DNA of 37,897 nt from Halorubrum saccharovorum DSM 1137 (lineage in GTDB: Archaea; Halobacteriota; Halobacteria; Halobacteriales; Haloferacaceae). Below, in pieces: positions 16,476 through 24,191 of this stretch. The stretch covers positions 124,251-162,147 of the forward strand of contig NZ_AOJE01000060.1 in NCBI RefSeq assembly GCF_000337915.1, written 5' to 3'. The notes below the pieces were generated by a model. The model did no database searches. It saw nothing but the letters and a program-made list of their open reading frames with translations, and was not told the DNA's origin. Position 1 is the stretch's first letter, and the number at the start of each line of letters is the position of its first letter. The position numbers and the translations under genes are program-made.

Positions 16476-16514
16476 GCGTGCTCCTCGCGGCCTGTCGGCC
16501 GCTCGGAGGCACGC
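16476..16514 (-). other. Stem-loop 1 of copy B
   Basis: The outer helix is GCGTGC/GCACGC and a three-pair TCC/GGA helix follows. GA lies opposite GA, and then comes the inner helix GCGGCC/GGCCGC closed by a four-base loop. Copies A (66-103) and C (35791-35828) have GCGCCC/GGGCGC in the inner helix, so two base pairs have changed on both sides. Confidence 0.85.
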
Positions 16515-16614
16515 GCCACTGCAGTCGATTACGTAGGCACTCGATCCAGACAACCCCAGGCGCGTTGTCGCCGGTTCCGACACGGGTTTGACCCGGGCGA
16601 GGTCACCCGTTGAC

Positions 16615-17133
16615 GTGACCGACTCCCCGTCCGGCGTCGACCGCGACCCCGATCCGCGTCCCCTCCGCGAGGACCCGCCGGCGGAGAGCCTCCGCACCCG
16701 GCTGTGGCGCCACGGGTTCAACCTCCTGCCCGCCTACCGCGGCACCGGCGCTCGGGTGGACCACATCGGCGCCGACTGGCGGTACGTCCGGATCCGCGTC
16801 CCGTTCAACTGGCGGACGCGCAACGCGGTCGGCGCGATCTTCGGCGGGAGCCTCTACGGCGCGATCGACCCCGTCTACATGACCATGCTTCGCCGGACGC
16901 TCGGCGACGGGTTCACCGTCTGGGACAAGTCGGCCGCGATTGAGTTCCTCGAACCCGGCCGGGACACGCTGTACGCGGAGTTCTCGCTCGCGGACGACGA
17001 GATCGAGGCTCTCCGCGCGGAGCTGGACCCGGGCGAGTCCACCGACCGGCGGTACCTCGTCTCGCTGGTCGACGACGGCGGGACGGTCCACGCGGCCTGC
17101 GAGAAGACGCTGTACGTCCGTCGGGACGAGTGA
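16615..17133 (+). CDS. DUF4442 hotdog-fold protein (thioesterase-like)
   Basis: This protein of about 172 residues resembles DUF4442, a hotdog-fold family related to PaaI acyl-CoA thioesterases. Typical segments are RIRVPFNWRTRNAVGAIFGGSLYGAIDPVYMTMLRR in the middle, DKSAAIEFLEPGR, and the final CEKTLYVRR strand. The family is thought to act on acyl thioesters, but no substrate is established. The start is uncertain: GTG at 16615 is preferred, and a TTG at 16588 is possible. Repeat copy B ends about 90 nt upstream. The response regulator at 17171 is convergent. Confidence 0.75.
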   Translation: MTDSPSGVDRDPDPRPLREDPPAESLRTRLWRHGFNLLPAYRGTGARVDHIGADWRYVRIRVPFNWRTRNAVGAIFGGSLYGAIDPVYMTMLRRTLGDGFTVWDKSAAIEFLEPGRDTLYAEFSLADDEIEALRAELDPGESTDRRYLVSLVDDGGTVHAACEKTLYVRRDE

Positions 17134-17170
17134 GGGCCGGAGGCTCGCGGGAGCCCCGGTGACGACCGAC

Positions 17171-17962
17171 TCAGTCGCCCGCATGCGCTCCCGCCGCGAC
17201 CTCCTCGAACTCCGAGACGGAGATGACGAGCCGGTCGTCGCTCGTCGTCGTCACCATCTTCGACTCCGCGAAGGTGGACCCGTCGGCGCGGAGCCCGGTG
17301 CTCGTTCCGGTCCACCGCTCGCCCTCCATGACCGCCGGGATGATGTGGGTGCGGATGTGCTCGACCTCCTCCGTCGGGTGGAGGCGCTGCCAGCGCTCCC
17401 CGACGAGCTCGTCCGGGTCGTACCCGTACAGCTCGCCGTACTCCTCGCCGACGAACTCGAACGTGCCGTCCGGCGCCACGGTGCAGACCCCGTCGAGCGC
17501 CACCTCGCCAGCCGGCTCGCGGGACGGGTCGCCCGCCGATTCGGGCCCGGAGTCCGACTCGAAGCGCCCGCCGACGCCCTCGACCGCGTGCTCCACCCGC
17601 CGCAACAGCGCGGTGTACCCGTCGGCGCCGCCCCGTTTCGTGACGTAGTCGCTGACGCCCGCGCGGACCATCTCGGCCGCGATTGCGTCCGGTTCCGTCG
17701 CGGAGAACAGGAGGAACGGGAGGTCGGGGTGGCTCTCCCTGGCCTCGGAGAGTAGCTCAACGCCCGTCCGGCCGGGCATGTCGTAGTCGCTGATCACGCA
17801 GTCGAACGGCTCGCGCTCGATCCGGTCGAGCGCGGTCGCCGGGTCCGTCTCGACTGCGGTCTCGCAGTCGATCTCGTCGTCGCGTTCGAGGTACGCCGCG
17901 ACGAGTTCGGCCAGGCCCGGCTCGTCGTCGACGCAGAGCACTCGCAGCGGTGCGTCCGTCAT
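17171..17962 (-). CDS. Response regulator receiver with C-terminal PAS domain
   Basis: This 263-residue protein has an N-terminal receiver domain (1-125) with the acidic pocket D12-D13, phosphoacceptor D59 in VISDYDMPG, and the conserved Lys in SDYVTKRGG. A low-complexity linker leads to a PAS domain (about 155-255; CTVAPDGTFEFVGEEYGELYGYDPDELVGE). There is no histidine kinase or DNA-binding output domain. Receiver-PAS proteins of this kind are common in haloarchaea and probably act through protein contacts in phosphorelays (inference). No kinase gene is adjacent. Confidence 0.85.
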   Translation of the reverse strand: MTDAPLRVLCVDDEPGLAELVAAYLERDDEIDCETAVETDPATALDRIEREPFDCVISDYDMPGRTGVELLSEARESHPDLPFLLFSATEPDAIAAEMVRAGVSDYVTKRGGADGYTALLRRVEHAVEGVGGRFESDSGPESAGDPSREPAGEVALDGVCTVAPDGTFEFVGEEYGELYGYDPDELVGERWQRLHPTEEVEHIRTHIIPAVMEGERWTGTSTGLRADGSTFAESKMVTTTSDDRLVISVSEFEEVAAGAHAGD

Positions 17963-18036
17963 ACCGGCTCTCGGGGTCTCCCGTCTAAACCGTTTCCCTC
18001 CCGATGCTCAGAACTGATAGCGATACTACCGGCCGG

Positions 18037-18987
18037 TCACGCCGTCGCGCCCGCGACGAGGCTCTCCTCGACGGTCTCCACGAACCGGTCCGGGTGCTCG
18101 ACGTGCGGGAGCAGCTTGGCGCGGTCGAAGACGACGAGGCGGGCGCCGGACGCGTCGGCGAGTTCGCGCCCGTCGGACAGCGGGCTCACCTCGGCCTCCC
18201 GGCCCCAGACGATCGTCGGGGCGGCGTCCATCTCCGCGAGAGCGCCCGCGAGGTCGAGGTCGCTGTTGAGATACCCGGAGATGAACGAGGCGGGCGCGAA
18301 CCGCGCGTTCTCGACGTGGCTCGTCCGCCACTCGTAGTCGGTCCACTCGTCGCTCGGGTTCGTCGGGTCGTCGTAGCCGTGGTCGGCGTTGAAATACCGG
18401 ATCGACGGCTTCGAAGCGATGCCGTTGAACAGCGCGTCGCCGACGAGCGGCGCCCGGATGAGTTCTCGGAGCCACGACTTCGGCGGGCTCGGCCCGGCGA
18501 CGGTCGTCGGACAGACGCCGACGAACCCTCGGATCTCGACGCCGTCAGTCGTCGATCCGTCGACCGCCGCGGCCGCGTACGCCGCCGAGAGCGACGAGGC
18601 GACGACGGCGGGCCGATCGAAGTCGGCGAGGAAGTCGCGGACGAAGTCCTCGTACAGCGCCGCGGAGTAGCGCAGCGGCGGGCGGTCGGACCGCCCGAAC
18701 CCCGGCAGGTCGGGGGCGACGACGTGGTGTTCCGCGGCCAGGTCGGCGAACACCTCGCGCCACTCGCCCGCGGAGCCGGCGGCGTTGACGCCGTGGAGGC
18801 ACACGAGATCGGGGTCGGCGGGGTCGCCGGCCTCGGTGTAGGCCACGTCCATTCCGCGCCAGCGGAACGTGCCGTCGTCGCCGTCGAGCGGCGACTCTAA
18901 CTCCCCTTCGTACCGGAGCCCGGTGTTGAGGGCGGCGATCCCGCCGACGCCGAGGAGGGCGGTCCCGGCGACCTTGGTGAGCTTCAT
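18037..18987 (-). CDS. Alpha/beta-hydrolase fold protein
   Basis: This 316-residue protein has a hydrophobic N-terminal segment (KVAGTALLGVGGIAALNTGL) that may be a membrane anchor. It is followed by an alpha/beta-hydrolase core with the oxyanion region LVCLHGVNAAGSAGEW and VVAPDLPGFGRSDRPP. The nucleophile elbow reads VASSLSAAYA, so the usual G-x-S-x-G is degenerate. The catalytic His should be in LLPHVEHPDRF near the end. Substrate is unknown. GTATAAG at 19012-19018 is about 28 nt before the ATG, indicating a leaderless transcript. Confidence 0.8.
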   Translation of the reverse strand: MKLTKVAGTALLGVGGIAALNTGLRYEGELESPLDGDDGTFRWRGMDVAYTEAGDPADPDLVCLHGVNAAGSAGEWREVFADLAAEHHVVAPDLPGFGRSDRPPLRYSAALYEDFVRDFLADFDRPAVVASSLSAAYAAAAVDGSTTDGVEIRGFVGVCPTTVAGPSPPKSWLRELIRAPLVGDALFNGIASKPSIRYFNADHGYDDPTNPSDEWTDYEWRTSHVENARFAPASFISGYLNSDLDLAGALAEMDAAPTIVWGREAEVSPLSDGRELADASGARLVVFDRAKLLPHVEHPDRFVETVEESLVAGATA

Positions 18988-19011
18988 GGAAACCTGTTGG
19001 TCCGCTGGCGA

Positions 19012-19018
19012 CTTATAC
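19012..19018 (-). promoter_or_regulatory. TATA box of the alpha/beta-hydrolase gene
   Basis: GTATAAG on the minus strand is centred about 28 nt before the ATG at 18987. Confidence 0.65.
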
Positions 19019-19047
19019 CTCGTGGGCTCGCGGGCACGCCGTTGCCC

Positions 19048-20214
19048 TCACGTCGCGTCGCGGTCGGCACGTCCCGCGTCGGACTCGACGCACTCCGCGA
19101 TCGGATCGACGATCTCCGCGGCGAGGCTGTACGGGTCCGTCTCCCGCCGCCTGACCGAGTCGGCGAGCGCGTCGATCCCGCCCCGACGTTCGATCTCCGC
19201 GGCCGCGAGCGCGCCCACGTCCGAGCGGACCAGCGTTCGGATCTCCTCGGCGTAGCGCCGGCGCTTCGTCGACTCGATCGCGCCCGACTCGCGGAGGTGG
19301 GTCGCGTGCGCGTCGAACGTCTCGATCAGCTCCGCGACGCCTTCGCCGGTGTTCGCGACGGTCCGGAGCACTTCGGGGGTCCACTCCGGCGCCTCGTCCC
19401 CGCCGTCGGCTTCGTCTCCACCGTCCCCGTCCCCGCCGTCGGCTTCGTCTCCACCGTCCCCGTCCCCCTGTCCCGCTCCGTCGTCCGGGTGGTTCGGGAC
19501 CTCGAACCCGTGGTGTCCCCCGTCGAGCCCCTTCGTCGGGCTCTCGCGCCGGTGGACCATCTCCTCTAACTCGGCGAGGGTGCGCTCCGCGCCGTCCATG
19601 TCCGCCTTGTTGACGACGAACACGTCGCCGATCTCCAGGATGCCGGCCTTCAGCGTCTGCACGTCGTCGCCGGAGCCGGGCTGGACGAGCACCGCGACGG
19701 TGTCGGCGGTGCGGACCACGTCGACCTCGTTCTGGCCGGCGCCGACCGTCTCGATGATGATCGCGTCCTTCCCGAAGGCGTCGAGCGCCTTCACGGCGTC
19801 CGCGGTCGCCATCGAGAGCCCGCCGAGCTGGCCCCGCGCGCTCATCGACCGGAAGAACACGTCCATGTCGCCGACGTTCGACGACATCCGGATCCGGTCG
19901 CCGAGCACCGCGCCGCCGGTGTACGGCGAGGAGGGGTCGACGGCGACGACGCCGACGGTGTCGCCGCGGTCGCGGTAGGCCGCGGCGAGCTTGTCGACGA
20001 GCGTCGACTTCCCGGCGCCGGGCGCCCCGGTGATCCCGATCACGTCGGCGTCGCCGGTGTGCTCGTGGAGCGCGGCGACGATCCCGCGGTAGCCGCTCGA
20101 CCGGTTCTCGATGCGGGTGATGACGCGCGCGAGCGCCCGATGGCTCCCGGCGAGGAGGTCCTCGACGAGCTCGGCGTCTCCGTCGCCGAGCGCGGTTGCG
20201 TCCGTCCCGCCCAT
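19048..20214 (-). CDS. meaB: Methylmalonyl-CoA mutase-associated GTPase MeaB
   Basis: This 388-residue G3E GTPase has a P-loop at 63-71 (GAPGAGKST), VVAVDPSSPYTGGAVLGDRIRM, the IIETVGAGQNEVDV switch and a VNKAD specificity motif. MeaB chaperones adenosylcobalamin loading and protects methylmalonyl-CoA mutase. The small B12-binding mutase subunit lies directly upstream: its TAG abuts this ATG with no gap. An acidic, glycine-rich insert (about 245-275) contains a duplicated GDGGDEADG unit encoded by a 33-bp direct repeat. The insert sits after the GTPase core and is probably a solvent-exposed loop. Confidence 0.92.
   Translation of the reverse strand: MGGTDATALGDGDAELVEDLLAGSHRALARVITRIENRSSGYRGIVAALHEHTGDADVIGITGAPGAGKSTLVDKLAAAYRDRGDTVGVVAVDPSSPYTGGAVLGDRIRMSSNVGDMDVFFRSMSARGQLGGLSMATADAVKALDAFGKDAIIIETVGAGQNEVDVVRTADTVAVLVQPGSGDDVQTLKAGILEIGDVFVVNKADMDGAERTLAELEEMVHRRESPTKGLDGGHHGFEVPNHPDDGAGQGDGDGGDEADGGDGDGGDEADGGDEAPEWTPEVLRTVANTGEGVAELIETFDAHATHLRESGAIESTKRRRYAEEIRTLVRSDVGALAAAEIERRGGIDALADSVRRRETDPYSLAAEIVDPIAECVESDAGRADRDAT
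19398..19468. repeat. 33-bp tandem duplication inside meaB
   Basis: Two consecutive copies of a 33-bp unit begin at about 19402 and 19435. Each encodes 11 residues of the acidic insert, so the frame is preserved. This looks like a recent in-frame expansion. Confidence 0.85.
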
Positions 20215-20634
20215 CTACGCTCGCTCCGGGACGTTGTTCCGGATGAACTCGATCGTCTCCTCCATCGGCGTTCCGGGGCCGAACACCTCGGCGACGCCCA
20301 GCCCCTTGAGGTCCGCCTCGTCGTCGTCGGGGATGATCCCGCCGACCAACACGAGGGTGTCCTCGAACGCGTCGTACTCTTTGAGCCCCTCGATCACCTT
20401 CGGGACGAGCGTGTTGTGCGCCCCGGAGAGGATGGAGATGCCCAGCACGTCGACGTCCTCTTGGACCGCCGCCTGCACGATCTCCTCTGGCGCGCGGTGA
20501 AGCCCGGAGTAGACGACCTCGAACCCGGCGTCTCGGAACGCCCGCGCGATCACGTGTGCTCCCCGGTCGTGACCGTCAAGACCGACCTTGGCGACCAGAC
20601 AGCGGATGGCTCGCGTCTCCTGTTCGGCGCTCAT
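20215..20634 (-). CDS. Methylmalonyl-CoA mutase B12-binding subunit
   Basis: This 139-residue protein is a stand-alone cobalamin-binding domain. The signature DGHDRG is at residues 20-25, with H22 as the lower cobalt ligand. DVLGISILSGAHNTL (SxL motif) and LVLVGGIIPDDD with a final GPGT motif complete the fold. It pairs with a large catalytic mutase subunit, not in this window, to interconvert methylmalonyl-CoA and succinyl-CoA. It is immediately followed by meaB. A TATA-like TTAGAATC (about 20663-20670) lies about 32 nt before the start. Confidence 0.92.
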   Translation of the reverse strand: MSAEQETRAIRCLVAKVGLDGHDRGAHVIARAFRDAGFEVVYSGLHRAPEEIVQAAVQEDVDVLGISILSGAHNTLVPKVIEGLKEYDAFEDTLVLVGGIIPDDDEADLKGLGVAEVFGPGTPMEETIEFIRNNVPERA

Positions 20635-20726
20635 ACCCGACTCTCGGTCGCGTGACCGCTTGATTCTAACGGACGTTCAGGACGGTTCGGGCCGCGTCGG
20701 GGTGAAACGCCGACGTCCTTCCGCGA

Positions 20727-20747
20727 CCGACGCGTTGAACGCGTCGG
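20727..20747. promoter_or_regulatory. Perfect 10-bp inverted repeat over the VOC gene promoter
   Basis: CCGACGCGTT (20727-20736) and AACGCGTCGG (20738-20747) are exact reverse complements separated by one base. The repeat is centred 28 nt before the ATG at 20765, where a TATA box is expected, so a bound repressor would block the promoter. It also lies within the 130-bp divergent gap shared with the mutase subunit gene. Confidence 0.6.
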
Positions 20748-20764
20748 CGACGGTACTGACGCAC

Positions 20765-21706
20765 ATGGACACCGACGCCTCGCCCGACGGTCCCGACGAC
20801 CGGCTTCCCGCCGAAACGCAGATCGGTCGCGCCGCGCTCCGGGTCGCCGACCTCGACGAGACGGCCGCGTTCTACCGCGACGTGGTGGGTCTCGCCGTGC
20901 TCGACCGCGACGCCGACCGAGCGATCCTCGGCGTCGACGGGACCGCCCTGCTCGTCTTGGAGCGCGACCCCGACCGCCCGGAGCGGGGCCGAACCGACGC
21001 CGGCCTCTTTCACACCGCGTTCCGGGTCCCCTCCCGGGCCGCGCTCGGCGAGGCGCTGGCGCGCGTGCGTGACCGGTGGCGGCTCGACGGCGCCTCCGAC
21101 CACCTCGTCAGCGAGGCGCTGTACCTCGACGACCCCGAGGGCAACGGCGTGGAGATCTACCGCGACCGCCCCCGCGAGGAGTGGCCGGTCGACGACGACG
21201 GGACGGTCCGGATGGCGACCGAGCCGCTCGACGTTCAGGGCGTCGCCGGGGCGACGGGTGACTCGGACCGCGTCGACGCGGCGGGTGATTCGGGCCCCGC
21301 TGACCGCGCGCCGTCCGGCACCGACGTGGGCCACGTGCACCTCGAAGTCACCTCGCTGTCGGCGTTCGAGGCCGTCTACGTCGACGGCCTCGGATTCGAG
21401 GTCGGGATGACCGGACCGGACGTCCGGTTCGTCGCGGCCGGCGGCTACCACCACCACCTCGGCGCGAACACGTGGCAGGGGCGGACGACGCCGGCCGCGG
21501 GGCGCGGACTCGCGTGGTTCGAAGTCGAGGTTCCCCATTCGGCCGCGCTGGACGCCGTGCGACAGCGGCTCGACGCGGCCGCGGCCGAGGGCGACACCGA
21601 TTTCGCCGTCGACGAGCGGGAAGAGGGGATCGCGGTCACCGACGCCGACGGTATCGAAGTACGCGTCCGGACGTCCGGTTCGTCGCGGCCGGCGATCCCG
21701 GAGTGA
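20765..21706 (+). CDS. Double-domain VOC (glyoxalase/dioxygenase superfamily) protein
   Basis: This 313-residue protein contains two vicinal-oxygen-chelate modules, about 20-145 and 180-300, joined by an acidic linker. Likely metal ligands are the His in GLFHTAFRV, the Glu in GNGVEIYRD, the His in VGHVHLEV and the Glu in ADGIEVRVR. The layout resembles the CatE/YwbC-type ring-cleavage dioxygenase-like proteins rather than single-domain methylmalonyl-CoA epimerase. The last 12 or so residues come from a DNA segment repeated from inside the gene in another frame (see 21667-21694), so the native C-terminus may be altered. The substrate is unknown. Confidence 0.8.
   Translation: MDTDASPDGPDDRLPAETQIGRAALRVADLDETAAFYRDVVGLAVLDRDADRAILGVDGTALLVLERDPDRPERGRTDAGLFHTAFRVPSRAALGEALARVRDRWRLDGASDHLVSEALYLDDPEGNGVEIYRDRPREEWPVDDDGTVRMATEPLDVQGVAGATGDSDRVDAAGDSGPADRAPSGTDVGHVHLEVTSLSAFEAVYVDGLGFEVGMTGPDVRFVAAGGYHHHLGANTWQGRTTPAAGRGLAWFEVEVPHSAALDAVRQRLDAAAAEGDTDFAVDEREEGIAVTDADGIEVRVRTSGSSRPAIPE
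21416..21443 (+). repeat. 28-nt direct repeat, internal copy
   Basis: This segment, starting CCGGACGTCC and ending GCCGGCG, is identical to 21667-21694 at the 3' end of the same gene. Here it encodes the conserved GPDVRFVAAG stretch of the second VOC module. Confidence 0.9.
21667..21694 (+). repeat. 28-nt direct repeat, terminal copy
   Basis: This is an exact duplicate of 21416-21443, read here in another frame to give the tail SGSSRPA. A second short duplication (GCGGCCGGCGATCCCGGAG) follows at about 21685-21726 and spans the stop codon. Confidence 0.9.
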
Positions 21707-21810
21707 GCGGCCGGCGATCCCGGAGCGCGTCCCCGCCGAGCGGGGTCGACGCGACGCTTTCCCGACGCTCACAATTTCGAACGCTCCGTATGTTGTCTGT
21801 CTAAACCCGG

Positions 21811-21848
21811 GTTAATAATATATATCATGAAAATACATTAGCTAATTG
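21811..21848 (+). promoter_or_regulatory. AT-rich promoter region of the HhH protein gene
   Basis: The stretch TTAATAATATATATCATGA and the following AAATACATTAGCTAATTG is the most AT-rich part of the window. It holds several possible TATA boxes 33-69 nt before the ATG at 21881. Such composition in this genome suggests either a strong promoter or acquired DNA. Confidence 0.6.
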
Positions 21849-21880
21849 TCCTGTTGAATGCAGGACGAAGGGTGCCAGCA

Positions 21881-24163
21881 ATGTCCACAAACGACCCGCC
21901 CGAACTAGAGAAGATCCCTGGAATCGGCCCCAAGCGAGCGAAGGCGCTCCGCGTTGCCGGCTACGAGACGCTCGACGACCTGGAGGGGGCCACGGAGGAA
22001 GACCTCCGGGACGTCGCGATGTTCGACGACATCCTCGCTCGCGACATCAAAGCGACGGTCAGTCCGGACGTCGACGACCGTGTTGCGGTGAAACAGCCCA
22101 ACGCCGTCACGCCGGACGACTGGCAGGTGACCGAGCGGCAACTGACCCACATCCGGACGCTGGCCGACGACGTGCCGCTGGATCTGGAGGGCTCGACGGC
22201 GCTCGACGTTCGCGACCAGTTGGAGTTCGCGATCGACCCCGACCTACTGGGCTTCCGGCAGGTCTGCGGGCGCGTCGTCACCTACGATCCGGAAACCGAC
22301 GAGTACCATCCCGTTCCGAACGCGACCGTTCACGTCGAGGACACCGACTGCTCGTTCCTCTCTCATTTCCCGTCTGGCCTCGGCTACGGCTGGTTCTTCC
22401 CGTTCGACTGCACGCGGGAGACGGTCGCGACGACGACGACCAACGAGTGCGGAGAGTTCTGCGTCCACGTCCCCCTCTGGGACATCGACCGCGTCCTCGA
22501 CTTCCGCCGAGAACGCGTCTGCCTCCCCGAGATCGTCCGACCTCGGCTCCGAGACGTGCTGGAACGTCCCGAGGTGTTCCCGGATCCGGTGATCCCGCCG
22601 GAGCCGCGACCCAACCCCTTCCCCCGGCCGCAGCCCCGCCCCGACCCCCGGCCCGAGCGGCTGTTCGATCCCGGCGTGTTCGAGCGCACGGCCGACCTCG
22701 TCGGCGAAGACATCGCGTTGCGGCTCGGCGCGGGCTCAGAACGCGGTGAGTTCGGTGAGTTCGAATCCGAGACCGCGGCGCTGCTCGATCGGCCGGCGTT
22801 CCCCGACCCGCCCGATCCGCCGCTGCCGGAGGGGTTCATGCGTCCGGACCCCGACGAACGGCTCGAACTGCTCGGGGACGAGATTCCGGTCGACCGCGAG
22901 GTTCTCGCCGCGATCGACCCCGACCGACACATCGGTCCGTTCCTCCGGTGTCGCGACGTGTTCGTGCCGGAGTGGCGGACGTTCGCCGACGTGCCAGACA
23001 TCACCTTCCGCGTCACGCAGGACGTCGACGGCGACGGGGCGCGGGAGACGATCTACTCCGAGGGGTTCTTCGACGTCCGGTGGAACGAGAGCGGCTCTCT
23101 GAACGTCGATCTCGTTGCCGACGACGACGCCAACTCGATCCCGACCTGCGACGGGCTCACGCCCGAGAACGTCGAGTGCGAGACGCCGTCGATCGAGTCC
23201 ATCGGCCTGATGCCGACCCAGAGCCCGGTCTACGACGACGGCTCCGGCTACGCTCGGCGGATCAACCGACCGAAACCGCCGGGCCCGTCCGCCGGTCGTC
23301 TCGACGGCACCGCCCCGTTCGCCGGAACGCTGCAGCTGCACGGCTGTCACCGCTTCGAGGAGGCGTCGTACTACCGGGTGCTGTACTCCTACGAGGGCGG
23401 CGCCGAGCAACCGTTCACCGGCCACGAGTGGTACGTGCCCGCGATCGGCCGCGATCCGGTTCACGTCCAGCCGACCGGGACCGACGGCTGGTACCCGATC
23501 CTCGACGTGCCGTACCTGGAGTCGTACTACGGCGAGCAGCTCAACGACAACCCGCTGCTGTTCCCGTTCTGGGTGCTGAACTGGAACACGCGCGGCTACC
23601 GGGACGGCACCTACGAGGTGCGGCTCCAGCTCGGTGACTCGAACATGGACCCGCTGTCGACGGCTTCGCCCGCCTCGACGATCACGGTCGACAACCGGCG
23701 ACCGAACCTCGAGATCACCGGTCTCTCCTGGGGACTGTCGTCGGAACCGCCCGAGGAGTGGAACGACATCACCGAGTCGTGTCCGCAGATTAAGCGACCG
23801 GCCGGGAAAAAAATCGGTATCCGCGTGACGTTCAGAGCGTGGGGCGAACACTTCCGAAGCGTGCGGGCGTCGGCGCACGGCTGCGGCCGGAATCCGCCGG
23901 TGACTCAGCCGGCGTCTAGCGGCGGTCCGCCGAACCGGTACTCGTACTGGCACCAGTCGGTCGGCGATCGGAACCACGACCGAACGGTCGTGTTCGAGGT
24001 GCCGGCGGACTACCAGCCGGGCGCCTACCGGATCAAACTGCGGGCGGTCAGCCGCGCCTTCAACCCCGCCGGCGGCGGCCGCGGTCCGTCCGCGAACTGG
24101 GAGTACGACACCGACTATATCGAATCCCACCTCAACCGCCAGATCAGCATCACGAACGCGTAG
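21881..24163 (+). CDS. Large unrecognised protein: helix-hairpin-helix plus beta-rich domains
   Basis: This 760-residue protein starts with a helix-hairpin-helix segment (ELEKIPGIGPKRAKAL, then a second hairpin, about 7-50). It continues with a region resembling a transthyretin or carboxypeptidase-regulatory beta domain (about 120-205): VCGRVVTYDP, PVPNATVHVEDTDC, and TTTTNECGEFCVHVPLWDIDRVLDFRRERVC split over two stretches. A proline-arginine linker (PRPNPFPRPQPRPDPRP) follows near 240. The C-terminal half looks like beta-sandwich modules with several cysteines. No signal peptide is visible. I recall similar VPLWDIDRVL-type segments in bacterial proteins of unknown function. It stands alone between unrelated genes, so context gives no role. 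Confidence 0.7.
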   Translation: MSTNDPPELEKIPGIGPKRAKALRVAGYETLDDLEGATEEDLRDVAMFDDILARDIKATVSPDVDDRVAVKQPNAVTPDDWQVTERQLTHIRTLADDVPLDLEGSTALDVRDQLEFAIDPDLLGFRQVCGRVVTYDPETDEYHPVPNATVHVEDTDCSFLSHFPSGLGYGWFFPFDCTRETVATTTTNECGEFCVHVPLWDIDRVLDFRRERVCLPEIVRPRLRDVLERPEVFPDPVIPPEPRPNPFPRPQPRPDPRPERLFDPGVFERTADLVGEDIALRLGAGSERGEFGEFESETAALLDRPAFPDPPDPPLPEGFMRPDPDERLELLGDEIPVDREVLAAIDPDRHIGPFLRCRDVFVPEWRTFADVPDITFRVTQDVDGDGARETIYSEGFFDVRWNESGSLNVDLVADDDANSIPTCDGLTPENVECETPSIESIGLMPTQSPVYDDGSGYARRINRPKPPGPSAGRLDGTAPFAGTLQLHGCHRFEEASYYRVLYSYEGGAEQPFTGHEWYVPAIGRDPVHVQPTGTDGWYPILDVPYLESYYGEQLNDNPLLFPFWVLNWNTRGYRDGTYEVRLQLGDSNMDPLSTASPASTITVDNRRPNLEITGLSWGLSSEPPEEWNDITESCPQIKRPAGKKIGIRVTFRAWGEHFRSVRASAHGCGRNPPVTQPASSGGPPNRYSYWHQSVGDRNHDRTVVFEVPADYQPGAYRIKLRAVSRAFNPAGGGRGPSANWEYDTDYIESHLNRQISITNA

Positions 24164-24191
24164 CGTCTCGGTACGTCTCCCGTCTCGGACG

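Larger units (their letters stand above)
16261..16522 (-). repeat. Dispersed structured repeat, copy B (both modules)
   Basis: Read on the minus strand from 16522 to 16261, it starts GCAGTGGCGCGTGCC, passes GCGAGGCTGGGGAGG and GGGACTCAAAGGGGCAG, and ends CTGGGGCTTTGA. Stem-loop 1 is at 16476-16514 with the inner stem GCGGCC/GGCCGC. The 3' module (16261-16375) is bounded by an imperfect inverted repeat. A 31-base block at 16297-16327 is identical to 36082-36112 of copy C. It occupies the divergent gap between ncsA and the DUF4442 gene. The flanks at 16111-16260 and 16523-16614 hold only promoter-type sequence as far as I can see. Confidence 0.9.

Noticed and set aside
16176-16613. A plus-strand open frame of about 145 codons through repeat copy B
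   Set aside because: It is read antisense across the structured repeat, is rich in Arg/Pro/Ser, and its reading frame follows the repeat islands rather than any protein constraint. Such frames arise easily in GC-rich DNA.
20765-21706. The VOC protein as methylmalonyl-CoA epimerase, given the mutase genes next door
   Set aside because: Epimerases are single-module proteins of about 130-150 residues. This one has two modules and dioxygenase-like motifs, and it is transcribed in the opposite direction.
21881-24163. The large HhH protein as part of a contractile injection or phage locus
   Set aside because: No tail, baseplate, sheath or other phage-type genes are adjacent; neighbours are the VOC gene and the phosphate operon.
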